Source: Flavobacteriaceae bacterium UBA3611
GTDB lineage: Bacteria; Bacteroidota; Bacteroidia; Flavobacteriales; Flavobacteriaceae
Length of the DNA: 64,000 nt
NCBI GenBank assembly: GCA_002375495.1
Contig: DFLU01000005.1
Location: forward strand, 244,379-308,378
Direction: 5' to 3'
Part shown: positions 1-9,506 of the stretch, in pieces
How the letters are laid out: each line of letters begins with the position of its first letter
How positions within the stretch are numbered: position 1 is the stretch's first letter
The notes under the pieces: generated by a model
Told to the model about the DNA's origin: nothing
The model's database searches: none
Seen by the model: only the letters and a program-made list of their open reading frames with translations
Made by a program: the position numbers and the translations under genes

Positions 1-760
1 GGGTTGACGTAGTAAAGGGTGCTGCTGGCGATTTCTTAGCCGGCTTTTTTACCAAATCGGCAATGTTATAATCTGCGCCCAAATTCTTTTGAAGAAAAGC
101 ACGCGCTTCTGCTTCGGTATCGAAATTCTTAGGAAGCTTTGCTTTAAACTTACTTCCATCGGCAGTGATAAACTCGGCATCTACACGATACGAAGCCACA
201 GGGCTGAAAGCTTCGATGTCCCGCTCGCGTTCCACAATAAGTCGTACCGCAACACTTTGCACGCGTCCGGCAGAGAGCCCGCCCTTCACCTTACGCCACA
301 ATACAGGAGAAAGCTCATACCCCACCAATCTGTCCAGGACACGTCTAGCTTGTTGGGCGTTTACAAGATTGTAATCAATTTTTCGCGGATTCTCGATTGC
401 TTTAAGGATGGCAGATTTTGTAATTTCATGAAATACAATCCGTTTGGTATTCTCGTCATTTAGGTCTAGCTCTTCTGAAAGATGCCAAGCAATAGCCTCT
501 CCCTCTCGGTCTTCATCACTCGCCAACCAAACCGTATCTGCTTTTTTCGCAAGACCTTTTAAATCTTTCACCAAACTTTTTTTGTCTGGTGAGATAATAT
601 ATTTAGGTGTAAAATCACCATCTACATCTACCCCCAGTTCTTTGGAAGGCAGGTCTGCGATATGTCCAAAACTAGAGGTAACTTTAAAATCCTTTCCCAA
701 GAATTTTTCAATAGTTTTGGCTTTCGCCGGGGACTCTACAATCACTAAATTCTTTGCCAT
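1..760 (-). CDS. topA: DNA topoisomerase I, N-terminal part (gene runs off the left edge)
   Basis: Type IA topoisomerase that relaxes negative supercoils by cutting one DNA strand. Reading leftward from the ATG at 760, about 253 residues are inside the window and no stop is reached. The protein opens with MAKNLVIVESPAKAKTIEKF, the start of the TOPRIM domain. The acidic metal-binding motif SDEDREGEAIAWHL lies near residue 80, and the conserved AQQARRVLDRLVGYELSP segment and SAGRVQSVA follow. The active-site tyrosine and the zinc or C-terminal repeats lie outside the window. The start is supported by the usual family N-terminus and by a promoter -7 element 21 bases upstream. Identification is firm from motifs; only completeness cannot be judged. 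Confidence 0.95.
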   Translation of the reverse strand, partial: MAKNLVIVESPAKAKTIEKFLGKDFKVTSSFGHIADLPSKELGVDVDGDFTPKYIISPDKKSLVKDLKGLAKKADTVWLASDEDREGEAIAWHLSEELDLNDENTKRIVFHEITKSAILKAIENPRKIDYNLVNAQQARRVLDRLVGYELSPVLWRKVKGGLSAGRVQSVAVRLIVERERDIEAFSPVASYRVDAEFITADGSKFKAKLPKNFDTEAEARAFLQKNLGADYNIADLVKKPAKKSPAAPFTTST

Positions 761-780
761 GCGTTCAATTTTTTGGATTA

Positions 781-788
781 CAAAAGTA
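781..788 (-). promoter_or_regulatory. Probable -7 promoter element of topA
   Basis: On the minus strand this reads TACTTTTG, a full match to the Bacteroidota -7 consensus TAnnTTTG, 21 bases upstream of the topA ATG. A clear -33 TTG is not evident at the expected spacing, so the call rests on the -7 element and its position. Confidence 0.5.
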
Positions 789-910
789 TGTGATTTTTTT
801 TACACCGAATTTTTAACCCAAAAAATTAGGTTTCTGTTAACATAAGAACAGTAAGCCGCGAGCGCACATTTCAACCTAAAAAAAGAAAGTAACTACCTAA
901 ATGACACTAT

Positions 911-1660
911 TTATAACAGCGCTTCACTCTTAAAACCTATGGTACTTTTATAGATGTAATATATAGGTATATGCACAAATAGTTGGGTCACAAAGACACC
1001 CACAAAGCAAAATATGATGCCCAATTGCGCGATCATAGAAGAAATCATCACGATTCCGAAGATAATAAGCCAAAATTTATGCCCCAGTTTAAACGCAGCC
1101 TTAATAATCTGCGACACAGATAGGTCTTGGTTAAATGTAAAAAGCACGGCAAAGAGCTGGAGTGGAACCATCACATAAAAAATGGGCAAATAACACAACA
1201 GCGCTGCTACAATAGCAATACCCATGGCGGCAAGGTTTAAGAGCAATATCTTCGTAACATTTCCTTTGAGGAAAGAAAAGTAGTTTCCAGATGGCCGATT
1301 TAGCCCCGTGTCCTTAAACTGAATGACTTTATAAAAATGGGCCACCAACGAAAAATTAAAAAGTTGCACCACTAAGGCCAACGCAAATATCACCAACATA
1401 TAACCAATCCAAAAACTGATTTCATAATCCAATTCCGGCTGATAATACGGATCACCCATATTTTCAAACAACCCAACATAGAAGGGCATCAACGGTACAT
1501 AACTAATTATAAGCAAAGGAATCACAAACAACATGCTAATGAGTCCATGAAACAATGCGGGCTGCCAGAGCTCTTTCACTGCATCAAAACTTTTGGTGAG
1601 AATATCGCCAAAGTCTGGTTTGGCAGCTTTTTCAATTGAATCAAATATAGGATGTTCCAT
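911..1660 (-). CDS. Multi-pass membrane protein of unknown function
   Basis: A 249-residue integral membrane protein that I do not recognise as a named family. The N-terminal 40 residues are soluble (MEHPIFDSIEKAAKPDFGDI). About five or six hydrophobic segments follow, at roughly residues 38-60, 85-110, 138-165, 165-180 and 195-230. The layout, with a cytosolic helix near FDAVKELWQPALFHG and amphipathic stretches between membrane segments, resembles the broad DUF975/YciC-like group of bacterial membrane proteins, but that is only a shape-based guess. It is transcribed away from miaB, sharing a 124-base divergent intergenic region. No signal peptide cleavage site is seen. Confidence 0.7.
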   Translation of the reverse strand: MEHPIFDSIEKAAKPDFGDILTKSFDAVKELWQPALFHGLISMLFVIPLLIISYVPLMPFYVGLFENMGDPYYQPELDYEISFWIGYMLVIFALALVVQLFNFSLVAHFYKVIQFKDTGLNRPSGNYFSFLKGNVTKILLLNLAAMGIAIVAALLCYLPIFYVMVPLQLFAVLFTFNQDLSVSQIIKAAFKLGHKFWLIIFGIVMISSMIAQLGIIFCFVGVFVTQLFVHIPIYYIYKSTIGFKSEALL

Positions 1661-1709
1661 GGTTTGTAAAGGTTTGGTTGGTTAAAGATAGAAAAAAGTA
1701 AGCTGCCAT

Positions 1710-1742
1710 TTTGACATAATTTTAGATTTATCTGTATCTTTG
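1710..1742 (+). promoter_or_regulatory. Promoter of the miaB operon
   Basis: TTTG at 1710-1713 and TATCTTTG at 1735-1742 are separated by 21 bases. This matches the Bacteroidota sigma-ABfr pattern TTTG / TAnnTTTG in both boxes and spacing. The -7 box ends 42 bases before the miaB ATG. Confidence 0.75.
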
Positions 1743-1784
1743 CACACTGCTTGAGACAGCCCTAAAAGAATACCCTAAAACAGC

Positions 1785-3230
1785 ATGCAAGAAAAAACAA
1801 TAGACGAAACCCAACAAGGAAACACCCTCGTTTTAGAGCACAAATCTGAAAATAAGAAGAAGCTTTTTATCGAGAGTTACGGTTGTTCTATGAACTTTAG
1901 CGATAGTGAAATTGTAGCTTCTATTTTAGCAGAACAAGGCTACAATACCACAAGCAACCTAGAAGATGCCGATTTGGTTTTAGTGAACACCTGCTCTATT
2001 CGAGACAAGGCTGAGCAGACCGTACGAAAGCGTCTTGAAAAATACAATGCCGTTAAAAGGGAGCAAAATCCGAAGATGAAAGTTGGGGTGTTAGGCTGTA
2101 TGGCAGAACGCCTAAAAGAGCAGTTCTTGGATGAAGAAAAGATTGTAGACATGGTGGTGGGGCCAGATGCTTATAAAGATTTGCCCAATTTACTTGCAGA
2201 AGTAGAGGCTGGAAATGATGCGGTGAATGTAATTCTTTCAAAAGAAGAAACATATGGTGACATTGCGCCGGTTCGATTAAACACGAATGGCATTAATGCA
2301 TTGGTAAGCATCACAAGAGGCTGCGACAATATGTGTACTTTTTGCGTAGTTCCTTTTACCCGTGGGCGCGAACGAAGTCGAGATCCGCAAAGCATTCTTG
2401 AAGAAGTAAACGATCTAGCCGCTAAAGGGTATAAAGAAGTCACGCTGTTGGGACAAAATGTAGACAGTTATTTGTGGTATGGCGGCGGACTCAAAAAAGA
2501 TTTTAAGAAGGCAACTGAAATGCAAAAGGCGACGGCAACAGATTTTGCAAAATTGCTTTCTATGGTTGCCGAAGCACAGCCTACGATGCGTGTTCGCTTT
2601 TCAACTAGCAATCCGCAAGACATGACCGAAGATGTCTTCCATGTCATGGCCAAATATCCTAATATCTGCAACCACATACATTTGCCATTTCAAAGTGGTA
2701 GCGACCGTATGCTGAAGGAAATGAATCGCCAACATACCGCCGCCGAATATCTTGCATTGGTTACTAAAATGTGGGAGATTTTGCCCGATTGTAGTATTTC
2801 TCAAGATATTATTGTTGGCTTTCCTAGCGAAACCGAAGAAGACCATCAAGCCACCTTGCAGCTCATGGAACAAGTGAAATTTGTTTTTGGGTATATGTAT
2901 AAATACTCCGAACGTCCGGGCACCATGGCTGCCAGAAAATTTGAAGATGATGTGCCAGAAGCAACGAAAAAGCGTAGACTCACAGAAATTGTAGATGCCC
3001 AACGATCACACAGTGCTTTTAGAACACAACAATTTTTGGGTAAAACCACTAAAGTACTGGTTGAAAAAGAATCTAAAAAAAATCCCAACCAATGGAGCGG
3101 CCGAAATGAGCAGAGCATCGTGGTTGTATTTCCTAAAGAAAACTACAAGCCTGGTGATTTTGTGAATGTAAAAATTAACGACTGTACCAGTGCTACATTG
3201 ATTGGCAATGCAGTGGTGAGTAGTGAGTAG
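1785..3230 (+). CDS. miaB: tRNA-2-methylthio-N6-dimethylallyladenosine synthase MiaB
   Basis: Radical SAM methylthiotransferase that converts i6A37 to ms2i6A37 in tRNAs reading UNN codons. The 481-residue protein shows the N-terminal UPF0004 domain with its three auxiliary-cluster cysteines (ESYGCSMN, VNTCSIRDKAEQT, GVLGCMAER). The radical SAM motif is RGCDNMCTFC near residues 177-186, followed by VVPFTRGRERSRDP. A C-terminal TRAM-like segment covers roughly residues 410-478. The central insert AKLLSMVAEAQPTMRVRFST is normal for Bacteroidota MiaB. The last codons and the stop lie inside a heptamer tandem repeat, so slippage there would change only the extreme C-terminus. It is first in the conserved operon with the sigma-54 activator, lptE and secG. 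Confidence 0.96.
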   Translation: MQEKTIDETQQGNTLVLEHKSENKKKLFIESYGCSMNFSDSEIVASILAEQGYNTTSNLEDADLVLVNTCSIRDKAEQTVRKRLEKYNAVKREQNPKMKVGVLGCMAERLKEQFLDEEKIVDMVVGPDAYKDLPNLLAEVEAGNDAVNVILSKEETYGDIAPVRLNTNGINALVSITRGCDNMCTFCVVPFTRGRERSRDPQSILEEVNDLAAKGYKEVTLLGQNVDSYLWYGGGLKKDFKKATEMQKATATDFAKLLSMVAEAQPTMRVRFSTSNPQDMTEDVFHVMAKYPNICNHIHLPFQSGSDRMLKEMNRQHTAAEYLALVTKMWEILPDCSISQDIIVGFPSETEEDHQATLQLMEQVKFVFGYMYKYSERPGTMAARKFEDDVPEATKKRRLTEIVDAQRSHSAFRTQQFLGKTTKVLVEKESKKNPNQWSGRNEQSIVVVFPKENYKPGDFVNVKINDCTSATLIGNAVVSSE

Positions 3231-3255
3231 TGAATAGTGAATAGTGAATAGTGAG
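3217..3255 (+). repeat. Heptamer tandem repeat (TGARTAG) overlapping the miaB stop
   Basis: Five head-to-tail copies of TGAGTAG/TGAATAG plus a partial one. The array begins in the last miaB codons; the miaB TAG stop at 3228-3230 is the end of the second unit. It directly precedes a second, unrelated heptamer array. Confidence 0.9.
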
Positions 3256-3257
3256 AA

Positions 3258-3303
3258 TTAACCTTTAACCTTTAACCTTTAACCTTTAACCTTTAACCTT
3301 TAA
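3258..3303 (+). repeat. Heptamer tandem repeat (TTAACCT) just upstream of the sigma-54 activator start
   Basis: Six perfect copies of TTAACCT plus TTAA, ending 5 bases before the TTG start of the next gene. The array occupies the place where a ribosome-binding region would lie, and it carries the in-frame stop (3294-3296) that fixes the downstream start. Copy-number change by slippage could alter spacing to upstream signals; that effect is inference. Confidence 0.9.
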
Positions 3304-3308
3304 AAATA

Positions 3309-4580
3309 TTGGAAAGCGTACAAGCAACAAAACAACGATTCGGTATTATTGGAAATGATCCAAAACTGAACCGTGCCGTAGAAAAAGCCATCCAAGTGGC
3401 TCCCACCGATATTTCAGTATTGGTGACTGGTGAAAGTGGTGTGGGTAAAGAAAGTATTCCAAAAATTATCCATTCTTTATCACACAGAAAACACGGTAAA
3501 TACATTGCTGTAAACTGTGGGGCGATCCCCGAAGGGACCATAGACAGCGAACTATTTGGCCATGAAAAAGGATCATTTACAGGCGCTACCCAAACACGTA
3601 GCGGTTATTTTGAAGTAGCCGATGGCGGGACTATTTTCTTGGATGAAGTTGGTGAACTTCCGTTGCCTACACAGGTGCGTTTACTACGAGTACTTGAAAA
3701 TGGCGAGTTCTTAAAAGTGGGATCTTCCAAAATTCAAAAAACAGACGTTCGAATCGTGGCGGCTACCAATGTTAAAATGGTAGAAGCCATAGAAAAAGGT
3801 AAGTTTAGAGAAGACCTTTATTACCGTTTGAGTACGGTAGACATTAACCTACCTCCATTGCGGGAGCGGTCTGAAGACATCCATTTATTGTTCAGGAAAT
3901 TTGCTTCAGATTTTGCACAGAAATATAAAATGCCCACCTTGCGACTAGAAGACGATGCCGTGCAAATGTTGCTGAACTATCGCTGGAGCGGAAATATTAG
4001 ACAATTGCGAAATGTAGCTGAACAAATTTCAGTATTAGAGCAAGAACGAACCATCAACAGAAATACATTGCGGAACTATCTTCCAGACATGGGAAGCAAT
4101 CTGCCGGCAGTAATTGGCACCAAAAAAAGTACGAGCGACTTTAGTAGCGAACGTGAAATACTCTATAAAGTATTGTTCGATATGCAACGGGACGTGAACG
4201 ACTTAAAAAAATTGACCCTCGAACTGATGAATTCGGGTAATGCTAGCAAGGTGAAAGAGGAAAATAGTGGGCTGATCAACAAAATTTATTCTGAAGAGCA
4301 TAACCATCAGGAAGAATTGGCAGCGATAGTCGATGAAGATGAAACAGCCGCCGATATTGAAGTTTTGGGTATTTCAGAAGGAAATACCGAAAGCAGACAA
4401 GATAAATACGACTTTGCAGAAGAAATTCAAGAGGAAGAGAGTCTTTCCCTTCAAGAGAAGGAACTAGAGCTCATCAAGAAATCGTTAGAAAAATACAACG
4501 GCAAACGAAAAGACGCCGCAGACGAACTCGGTATAAGCGAGCGTACCTTGTACCGTAAAATAAAACAATACAACCTATAA
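3309..4580 (+). CDS. Sigma-54-dependent transcriptional activator (AAA+ and Fis-type HTH)
   Basis: Bacterial enhancer-binding protein that remodels sigma-54 RNA polymerase using ATP. There is no N-terminal receiver or sensor domain; the AAA+ domain begins almost at once. Walker A is GESGVGKE at residues 41-48, and Walker B is GGTIFLDEVGE at about 106-116. The sigma-54 contact loop reads GSFTGA at 88-93 instead of GAFTGA. An acidic, poorly structured linker (about 265-380) precedes a C-terminal Fis-type helix-turn-helix (KDAADELGISERTLYRKIKQ). The start is TTG at 3309: an in-frame TAA lies 15 bases upstream, no ATG is available, and the MESVQATKQRFGIIGNDPKL beginning is typical of flavobacterial homologues. 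Lack of a sensory domain suggests regulation by abundance or a partner protein. Confidence 0.9.
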   Translation: MESVQATKQRFGIIGNDPKLNRAVEKAIQVAPTDISVLVTGESGVGKESIPKIIHSLSHRKHGKYIAVNCGAIPEGTIDSELFGHEKGSFTGATQTRSGYFEVADGGTIFLDEVGELPLPTQVRLLRVLENGEFLKVGSSKIQKTDVRIVAATNVKMVEAIEKGKFREDLYYRLSTVDINLPPLRERSEDIHLLFRKFASDFAQKYKMPTLRLEDDAVQMLLNYRWSGNIRQLRNVAEQISVLEQERTINRNTLRNYLPDMGSNLPAVIGTKKSTSDFSSEREILYKVLFDMQRDVNDLKKLTLELMNSGNASKVKEENSGLINKIYSEEHNHQEELAAIVDEDETAADIEVLGISEGNTESRQDKYDFAEEIQEEESLSLQEKELELIKKSLEKYNGKRKDAADELGISERTLYRKIKQYNL

Positions 4581-4594
4581 ATAATCGTACTTAT

Positions 4595-5107
4595 ATGAAC
4601 CATTTGCGTAACATCGCTATTGTATTTTTTCTTGCGGCAACGCTACAAGGTTGTAAGTTCTATTCGTTTACTGGAGCAGATATTGATTATAGCACCACTA
4701 AAACTTTTCAGGTAAATTTCTTTAAAAACAATGCTCCCATTGTAATTCCGGGGCTGGCACGAGATTTTACGAACGACCTACAAGATCTATTGGTAAACCA
4801 AACGAGTTTAGAATTGGTAACCACTAACGGCGATTTAATATACGAAGGTGAGATTATTGAATATTACATTGCCCCTATCACCGCCCAATCTAACAGTACT
4901 GCTGCGCAAAACAGACTGACCATCAGTATCAATGTTCGGTTTTTCAACACAAAGAAAGAGGAAAAAGATTTTGAGCAACGTTTTTCATTCTATTTCGATT
5001 ATCCAGGAAGTACGCAGCTCACCGGTTCCCGCCTAGATGATGCCGTCGCAGTGATCTTTGAGCGTATTACACAAGATATTTTTAACAAATCCCTAGCCAA
5101 CTGGTAA
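4595..5107 (+). CDS. lptE: LptE-family lipoprotein for LPS assembly
   Basis: Outer-membrane lipoprotein that by family works with LptD to insert lipopolysaccharide into the outer leaflet. The 170-residue product has a lipoprotein signal peptide with lipobox LQGC (Cys20) and the LptE-like pattern: an early GADIDYSTTKTFQVNFFKNN strand, a central SLELVTTNGDLIYEGEI region and a C-terminal helix. It follows the sigma-54 activator by 14 bases and precedes the TPR gene by 2, so it is co-transcribed. Other Lpt and lipid A genes in this window (lptC, lpxB) are in separate operons. Confidence 0.85.
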   Translation: MNHLRNIAIVFFLAATLQGCKFYSFTGADIDYSTTKTFQVNFFKNNAPIVIPGLARDFTNDLQDLLVNQTSLELVTTNGDLIYEGEIIEYYIAPITAQSNSTAAQNRLTISINVRFFNTKKEEKDFEQRFSFYFDYPGSTQLTGSRLDDAVAVIFERITQDIFNKSLANW

Positions 5108-5109
5108 TC

Positions 5110-6054
5110 GTGAACACAGCAACTTTTACATATCTATTGGCGAATCCGCAGCAGTTGAACGATCAACAGTTGGCCGACTTAGAAACGGTGATTTCGAAAT
5201 ACCCTTATTTTCAGAGTGCACGGGCCCTTCAGCTAAAAGGATTAAAAAATAACGATAGCTTTCTGTACAATGATGCCCTAAAATTAACTGCGGCCTATAC
5301 TGCAGATCGAGACATCCTGTTTCAGTACATTACTTCAGACGCGTTTGTACAAGATAAAATTTCCGAAGCCATCTTACAACACGATGCTTCAGTAAATGAA
5401 CTCGAAGTTGAAATAGAAGATGTAACCGAACAAACCGCACTCGAACTGGACAAGCAACTAAAAAACGAGCTTAAAAAGGCCGAAGCAATTTTAAATCCGC
5501 AGCTGTTTGAGCGCAAAATTGCGTCGGTTAAGGAAATTTCAGAAGAAGCCAACAAAACGCCTGAGCCGGAAGCACAAATACCGAATGAAGCTGACGATTC
5601 TATTGAAGTGACCACACATAGCGAAGAAATAGAACCAGACGCTCCCCTAGCCTTCAAAAAACAAGATACCCATTCATTTAGCGAATGGCTGCAGCTCACA
5701 AGAGCACAACCTATAGATCGTTCTGAAGAAAAAGAGGAAGCTATAGCGCAAACACCTTCACAAGATGAAGCGATTGAAAAAAAGTTCGAATTGATCGAAA
5801 AATTCATCCAAGACAAACCAAAATTGGAAGTTTCGGCACAACCCACCAAGCAAATTGACTTGGCAGAACCATATACACAAACGCCGAATGCCTTGATGAC
5901 AGAGACTTTGGCAAAGGTTTACCTTCAACAAAAAAACTATAAAAAAGCAATTAAAGCTTACGAAATTTTAATTTTGAAAAATCCCGAAAAAAGTGGTTTC
6001 TTTGCAGACCAAATTCGGGCAATTAAAAAACTGAATACAAAAGAAGAATCATGA
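5110..6054 (+). CDS. Hypothetical protein with C-terminal TPR
   Basis: A 314-residue protein starting at GTG (5110), two bases after the lptE stop; no ATG is available near that position. The N-terminal 110 residues are helical (NPQQLNDQQLADLETVISKY). The middle, about 125-215, is acidic and low-complexity with many Glu, Pro and Ser. The C-terminus holds one clear TPR-like unit (LAKVYLQQKNYKKAIKAYEI). No signal peptide or membrane segment is seen, so a cytoplasmic scaffold role is likely. It overlaps secG by 4 bases (ATGA), indicating translational coupling. The family is recognisable by place in the operon, but its function is not known to me. Confidence 0.8.
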   Translation: MNTATFTYLLANPQQLNDQQLADLETVISKYPYFQSARALQLKGLKNNDSFLYNDALKLTAAYTADRDILFQYITSDAFVQDKISEAILQHDASVNELEVEIEDVTEQTALELDKQLKNELKKAEAILNPQLFERKIASVKEISEEANKTPEPEAQIPNEADDSIEVTTHSEEIEPDAPLAFKKQDTHSFSEWLQLTRAQPIDRSEEKEEAIAQTPSQDEAIEKKFELIEKFIQDKPKLEVSAQPTKQIDLAEPYTQTPNALMTETLAKVYLQQKNYKKAIKAYEILILKNPEKSGFFADQIRAIKKLNTKEES

Positions 6055-6380
6055 GCACGTTTACAATATTTTTAGTCTTAATAATTTTTATCTGCTTTTT
6101 ATTGGTAGTAGTCATTATGGTACAGAACCCAAAAGGTGGCGGATTGTCATCTACGTTTGGTGGCGGTGGTGGCCAGCAATTGGGAGGTGTAAAGAAGACA
6201 ACCGATTTCTTGGATAAAAGTACCTGGACCCTAGCAGTGGTATTGTTGGTACTCATCTTGGCATCTAACATCCCAATCATGAATGGTGTAGGGACAGATA
6301 GCACTTTTGATCAAGACGCTGTTGAGAATGTTGTACCAAATCAAACAGATACAACTACAGACGGGACTGATACAGAATAA
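6051..6380 (+). CDS. secG: Preprotein translocase subunit SecG
   Basis: Small non-essential subunit of the SecYEG protein-export channel. The 109 residues show two membrane helices (about 3-24 and 60-78) around the SecG signature VIMVQNPKGGGLSSTFGGGG. The acidic Thr/Asp-rich tail (DGTDTE at the end) is typical of Bacteroidota SecG, which is longer than that of E. coli. It is the last gene of the miaB operon, overlapping the previous ORF by 4 bases, and is followed by a strong terminator. Confidence 0.95.
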   Translation: MSTFTIFLVLIIFICFLLVVVIMVQNPKGGGLSSTFGGGGGQQLGGVKKTTDFLDKSTWTLAVVLLVLILASNIPIMNGVGTDSTFDQDAVENVVPNQTDTTTDGTDTE

Positions 6381-6401
6381 CATATTTCTATAACACTTTA
6401 T

Positions 6402-6435
6402 AAAAAGCCAGCTACTCACATAGCTGGCTTTTTTT
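6402..6435 (+). terminator. Rho-independent terminator after secG
   Basis: A 13-base perfect stem (AAAAAGCCAGCTA with its complement), a 6-base loop CTCACA and a trailing run of T close the miaB-secG operon. The A run on the other arm means it could also act on the minus strand. Confidence 0.92.
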
Positions 6436-6471
6436 GTACTATTGTATTTCAGAAGCACCTAAAAAAACACC

Positions 6472-6810
6472 ATGCAAAAAATACTAATCCTTTGGGTGCT
6501 ATCCATCCTGTTTTCGAGTTGCTACGCTTACAAACCATTTACAGACCAACCCCAAAATGTAGTCCTTGGCACTAAGTATCATTTCGATCTTAATAACGGA
6601 AAAGAAATGACAAAACGAATCGATTCAGTAGGTGCAGATGCATATTACTATTCAAAAGGAAAGCGATTAGAAGCAGTGCCTTTTTCGGAAGTAAAAAAAC
6701 TAGAACAAGGTTCCTTCTCGCTTGGAAGAACCATAGGTTTCTCAGCACTTGTAGCCGTGGGAATAGCTGTGATTGCAAGCATCGTATATGTTGTTGCTGG
6801 CCTCTCTTAG
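6472..6810 (+). CDS. Small putative lipoprotein
   Basis: A 112-residue protein with a lipoprotein signal peptide (lipobox LFSSC, Cys17), a short beta-rich middle with the repeated idea of charged strands (YHFDLNNGKEMTKRIDSVGA), and a C-terminal hydrophobic helix at about 88-110. I do not recognise a named family. Having both a lipid anchor and a C-terminal helix is unusual for its size. It stands alone between the secG terminator and groES and reads in the same direction as both. Confidence 0.65.
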   Translation: MQKILILWVLSILFSSCYAYKPFTDQPQNVVLGTKYHFDLNNGKEMTKRIDSVGADAYYYSKGKRLEAVPFSEVKKLEQGSFSLGRTIGFSALVAVGIAVIASIVYVVAGLS

Positions 6811-6929
6811 TTCATATTTCATATCCATTTATAATTTACATAAATAACCTGACAATTTATCAGTTTACAGGGCGTGGCATACTTTCTGCCTATTACCAAC
6901 AGACATTATAACTATTAATTTAACAAGAG

Positions 6930-6949
6930 ATTCCCGCAGCTGTGGGAAT
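6930..6949. promoter_or_regulatory. Inverted repeat upstream of groES
   Basis: ATTCCCGCAG followed directly by CTGTGGGAAT: two 10-base arms that are complementary except for one G-T pair, ending 20 bases before the groES ATG. A CIRCE element (TTAGCACTC-N9-GAGTGCTAA) is not present. The palindrome could be an operator or, in RNA, a 5' UTR hairpin. A second, bulged hairpin of similar make (ACTTCCC / GGGAGT) lies before groEL at 7324-7342. Confidence 0.45.
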
Positions 6950-6969
6950 AATAAATTCAAGATTTTATT

Positions 6970-7245
6970 ATGGCATTAAAAATCCAACCCCTTTCAGACA
7001 GAGTAGTTGTCGAGCCACAAGCGGCTGAGACAAAAACCGCATCTGGATTGTACATACCAGATAGCGCAAAAGAAAAACCACAACAAGGCAAAGTAGTTGC
7101 CGTAGGAAAAGGTAAAAAAGATCATGACATGACCGTAAAAGTTGGCGATACTGTTTTGTACGGAAAATATGCTGGCAGTGAGCTAAAATTAGAAGGTAGC
7201 GACTACCTCATCATGCGCGAGGACGATATCTTGGCAATCATTTAG
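6970..7245 (+). CDS. groES: Co-chaperonin GroES
   Basis: Ten-kilodalton lid of the GroEL folding chamber. The 91-residue sequence carries the family features in order: [10 protein letters not shown] at the start, the mobile loop [19 protein letters not shown] that docks on Gro[31 protein letters not shown] and the terminal REDDILAII. Full length. It lies 122 bases upstream of groEL and is probably co-transcribed. Confidence 0.97.
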   Translation: MALKIQPLSDRVVVEPQAAETKTASGLYIPDSAKEKPQQGKVVAVGKGKKDHDMTVKVGDTVLYGKYAGSELKLEGSDYLIMREDDILAII

Positions 7246-7302
7246 CACGTTAACTTAGATTGAGCTAAACTGACGTGGTCAGGTTGAGCGCAGTCGAAAC
7301 CT
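7246..7302. repeat. groES-groEL spacer with imperfect hairpin and dispersed repeat
   Basis: Immediately after the groES stop an imperfect 13-base hairpin spans 7246-7277 (arms beginning CACGTTA and ending TGACGTG). It is followed by GGTTGAGCGCAGTCGAAACC, a short palindrome-like extragenic repeat of a kind common in flavobacterial genomes. A relative, CTTCGACTAGCTCAGTGTAA, occurs near 52117. An attenuating or RNA-processing role between the two chaperonin genes is possible but only inferred. Confidence 0.5.
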
Positions 7303-7364
7303 TAACACAGTAAAACCAAATAGACTTCCCCTTTAATGGGAGTTGTAAACACTAAAAACTTTAA

Positions 7365-9004
<1,640 letters not shown>

Positions 9005-9005
<1 letters not shown>

Positions 9006-9087
9006 TGGCGAATCGCCACAGATAGTAATATTAGTGAGAACTCACTAACTTAAAAGACCTTCGATTTTTAGCGAGGGTCTTTTTTTT
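9005..9087 (+). terminator. Hairpin series and terminator after groEL
   Basis: Three hairpins in a row follow groEL. GTGGCG/CGCCAC at 9005-9019 overlaps the stop codon, TTAGTGAG/CTCACTAA is at 9031-9048, and a true terminator with stem AAAAGACC...GGTCTTTT and T run is at 9052-9087. The first two could protect the message 3' end. Confidence 0.85.
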
Positions 9088-9132
9088 AGAACCAACTCAC
9101 TTAGTTCACGTCTTAGTGCGTAGCATAAATGC

Positions 9133-9160
9133 GAAAACCGCCCTTTTCAAGGCGGTTTTC
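9133..9160. terminator. Bidirectional terminator-like hairpin
   Basis: A perfect 10-base stem GAAAACCGCC / GGCGGTTTTC with an 8-base loop lies between groEL and the leftward small-peptide gene. It is well placed to stop minus-strand transcripts coming from 9240. Confidence 0.75.
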
Positions 9161-9239
9161 TATTTGTTTTCTCTTTAAAGGCTACGTAATTGGTACGTTT
9201 CCTATGTTGAAGTTTTATTTCAAAAACTTCTCGTTCAAA

Positions 9240-9329
9240 TTACTTCTTCTTTGAAGTAGTCTGAGGAGCTTTCTTAGGAGCCTGTTTTGCAGGTGCCTTA
9301 GGAGCTTTAGCTGACTTTTGATTTTTCAT
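9240..9329 (-). CDS. Tiny Lys/Ala/Pro-rich basic peptide (29 residues)
   Basis: An ATG at 9329 opens a 29-codon frame ending in TAA at 9240. The product starts MKNQKSAKAPKAPAK, continues with a second KAP-type block and ends TTSKKK. It has 11 lysines, no acidic residue and repeated Lys-Ala-Pro units, resembling the tails of histone H1-like or ribosome-associated basic proteins. It has an A-rich leader (ACTAAAAGTT before ATG) and a terminator-like hairpin 80 bases downstream, which supports a real, separately transcribed gene. I do not recognise a family. It could bind nucleic acid; that is inference from composition only. Confidence 0.5.
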   Translation of the reverse strand: MKNQKSAKAPKAPAKQAPKKAPQTTSKKK

Positions 9330-9506
9330 AACTTTTAGTATTTAAAGTTACTGAGCCTTTCGTTTTCTTAAACCTTTTAGGTTTTCAGTCGGTCGATTTC
9401 AACTCATATTCTTATCACTAAGAACATCGTAAATGTACATCAGAAAACGATACGAAAATTTTTTGTTGGCTAAAGATTAACTAAAAAAATGGAGTATAAA
9501 TTATGG

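Noticed and set aside
3258..3303. Telomere-like or CRISPR-like repeat
   Set aside because: TTAACCT resembles some telomeric heptamers, but there are only six units in the middle of a chromosomal operon.
5322..5849. 175-residue minus-strand frame in the TPR-protein gene
   Set aside because: Low-complexity Ser-rich shadow of the acidic region on the plus strand.
6841..6969. CIRCE operator upstream of groES
   Set aside because: The consensus arms TTAGCACTC and GAGTGCTAA are not present; only an unrelated palindrome is.
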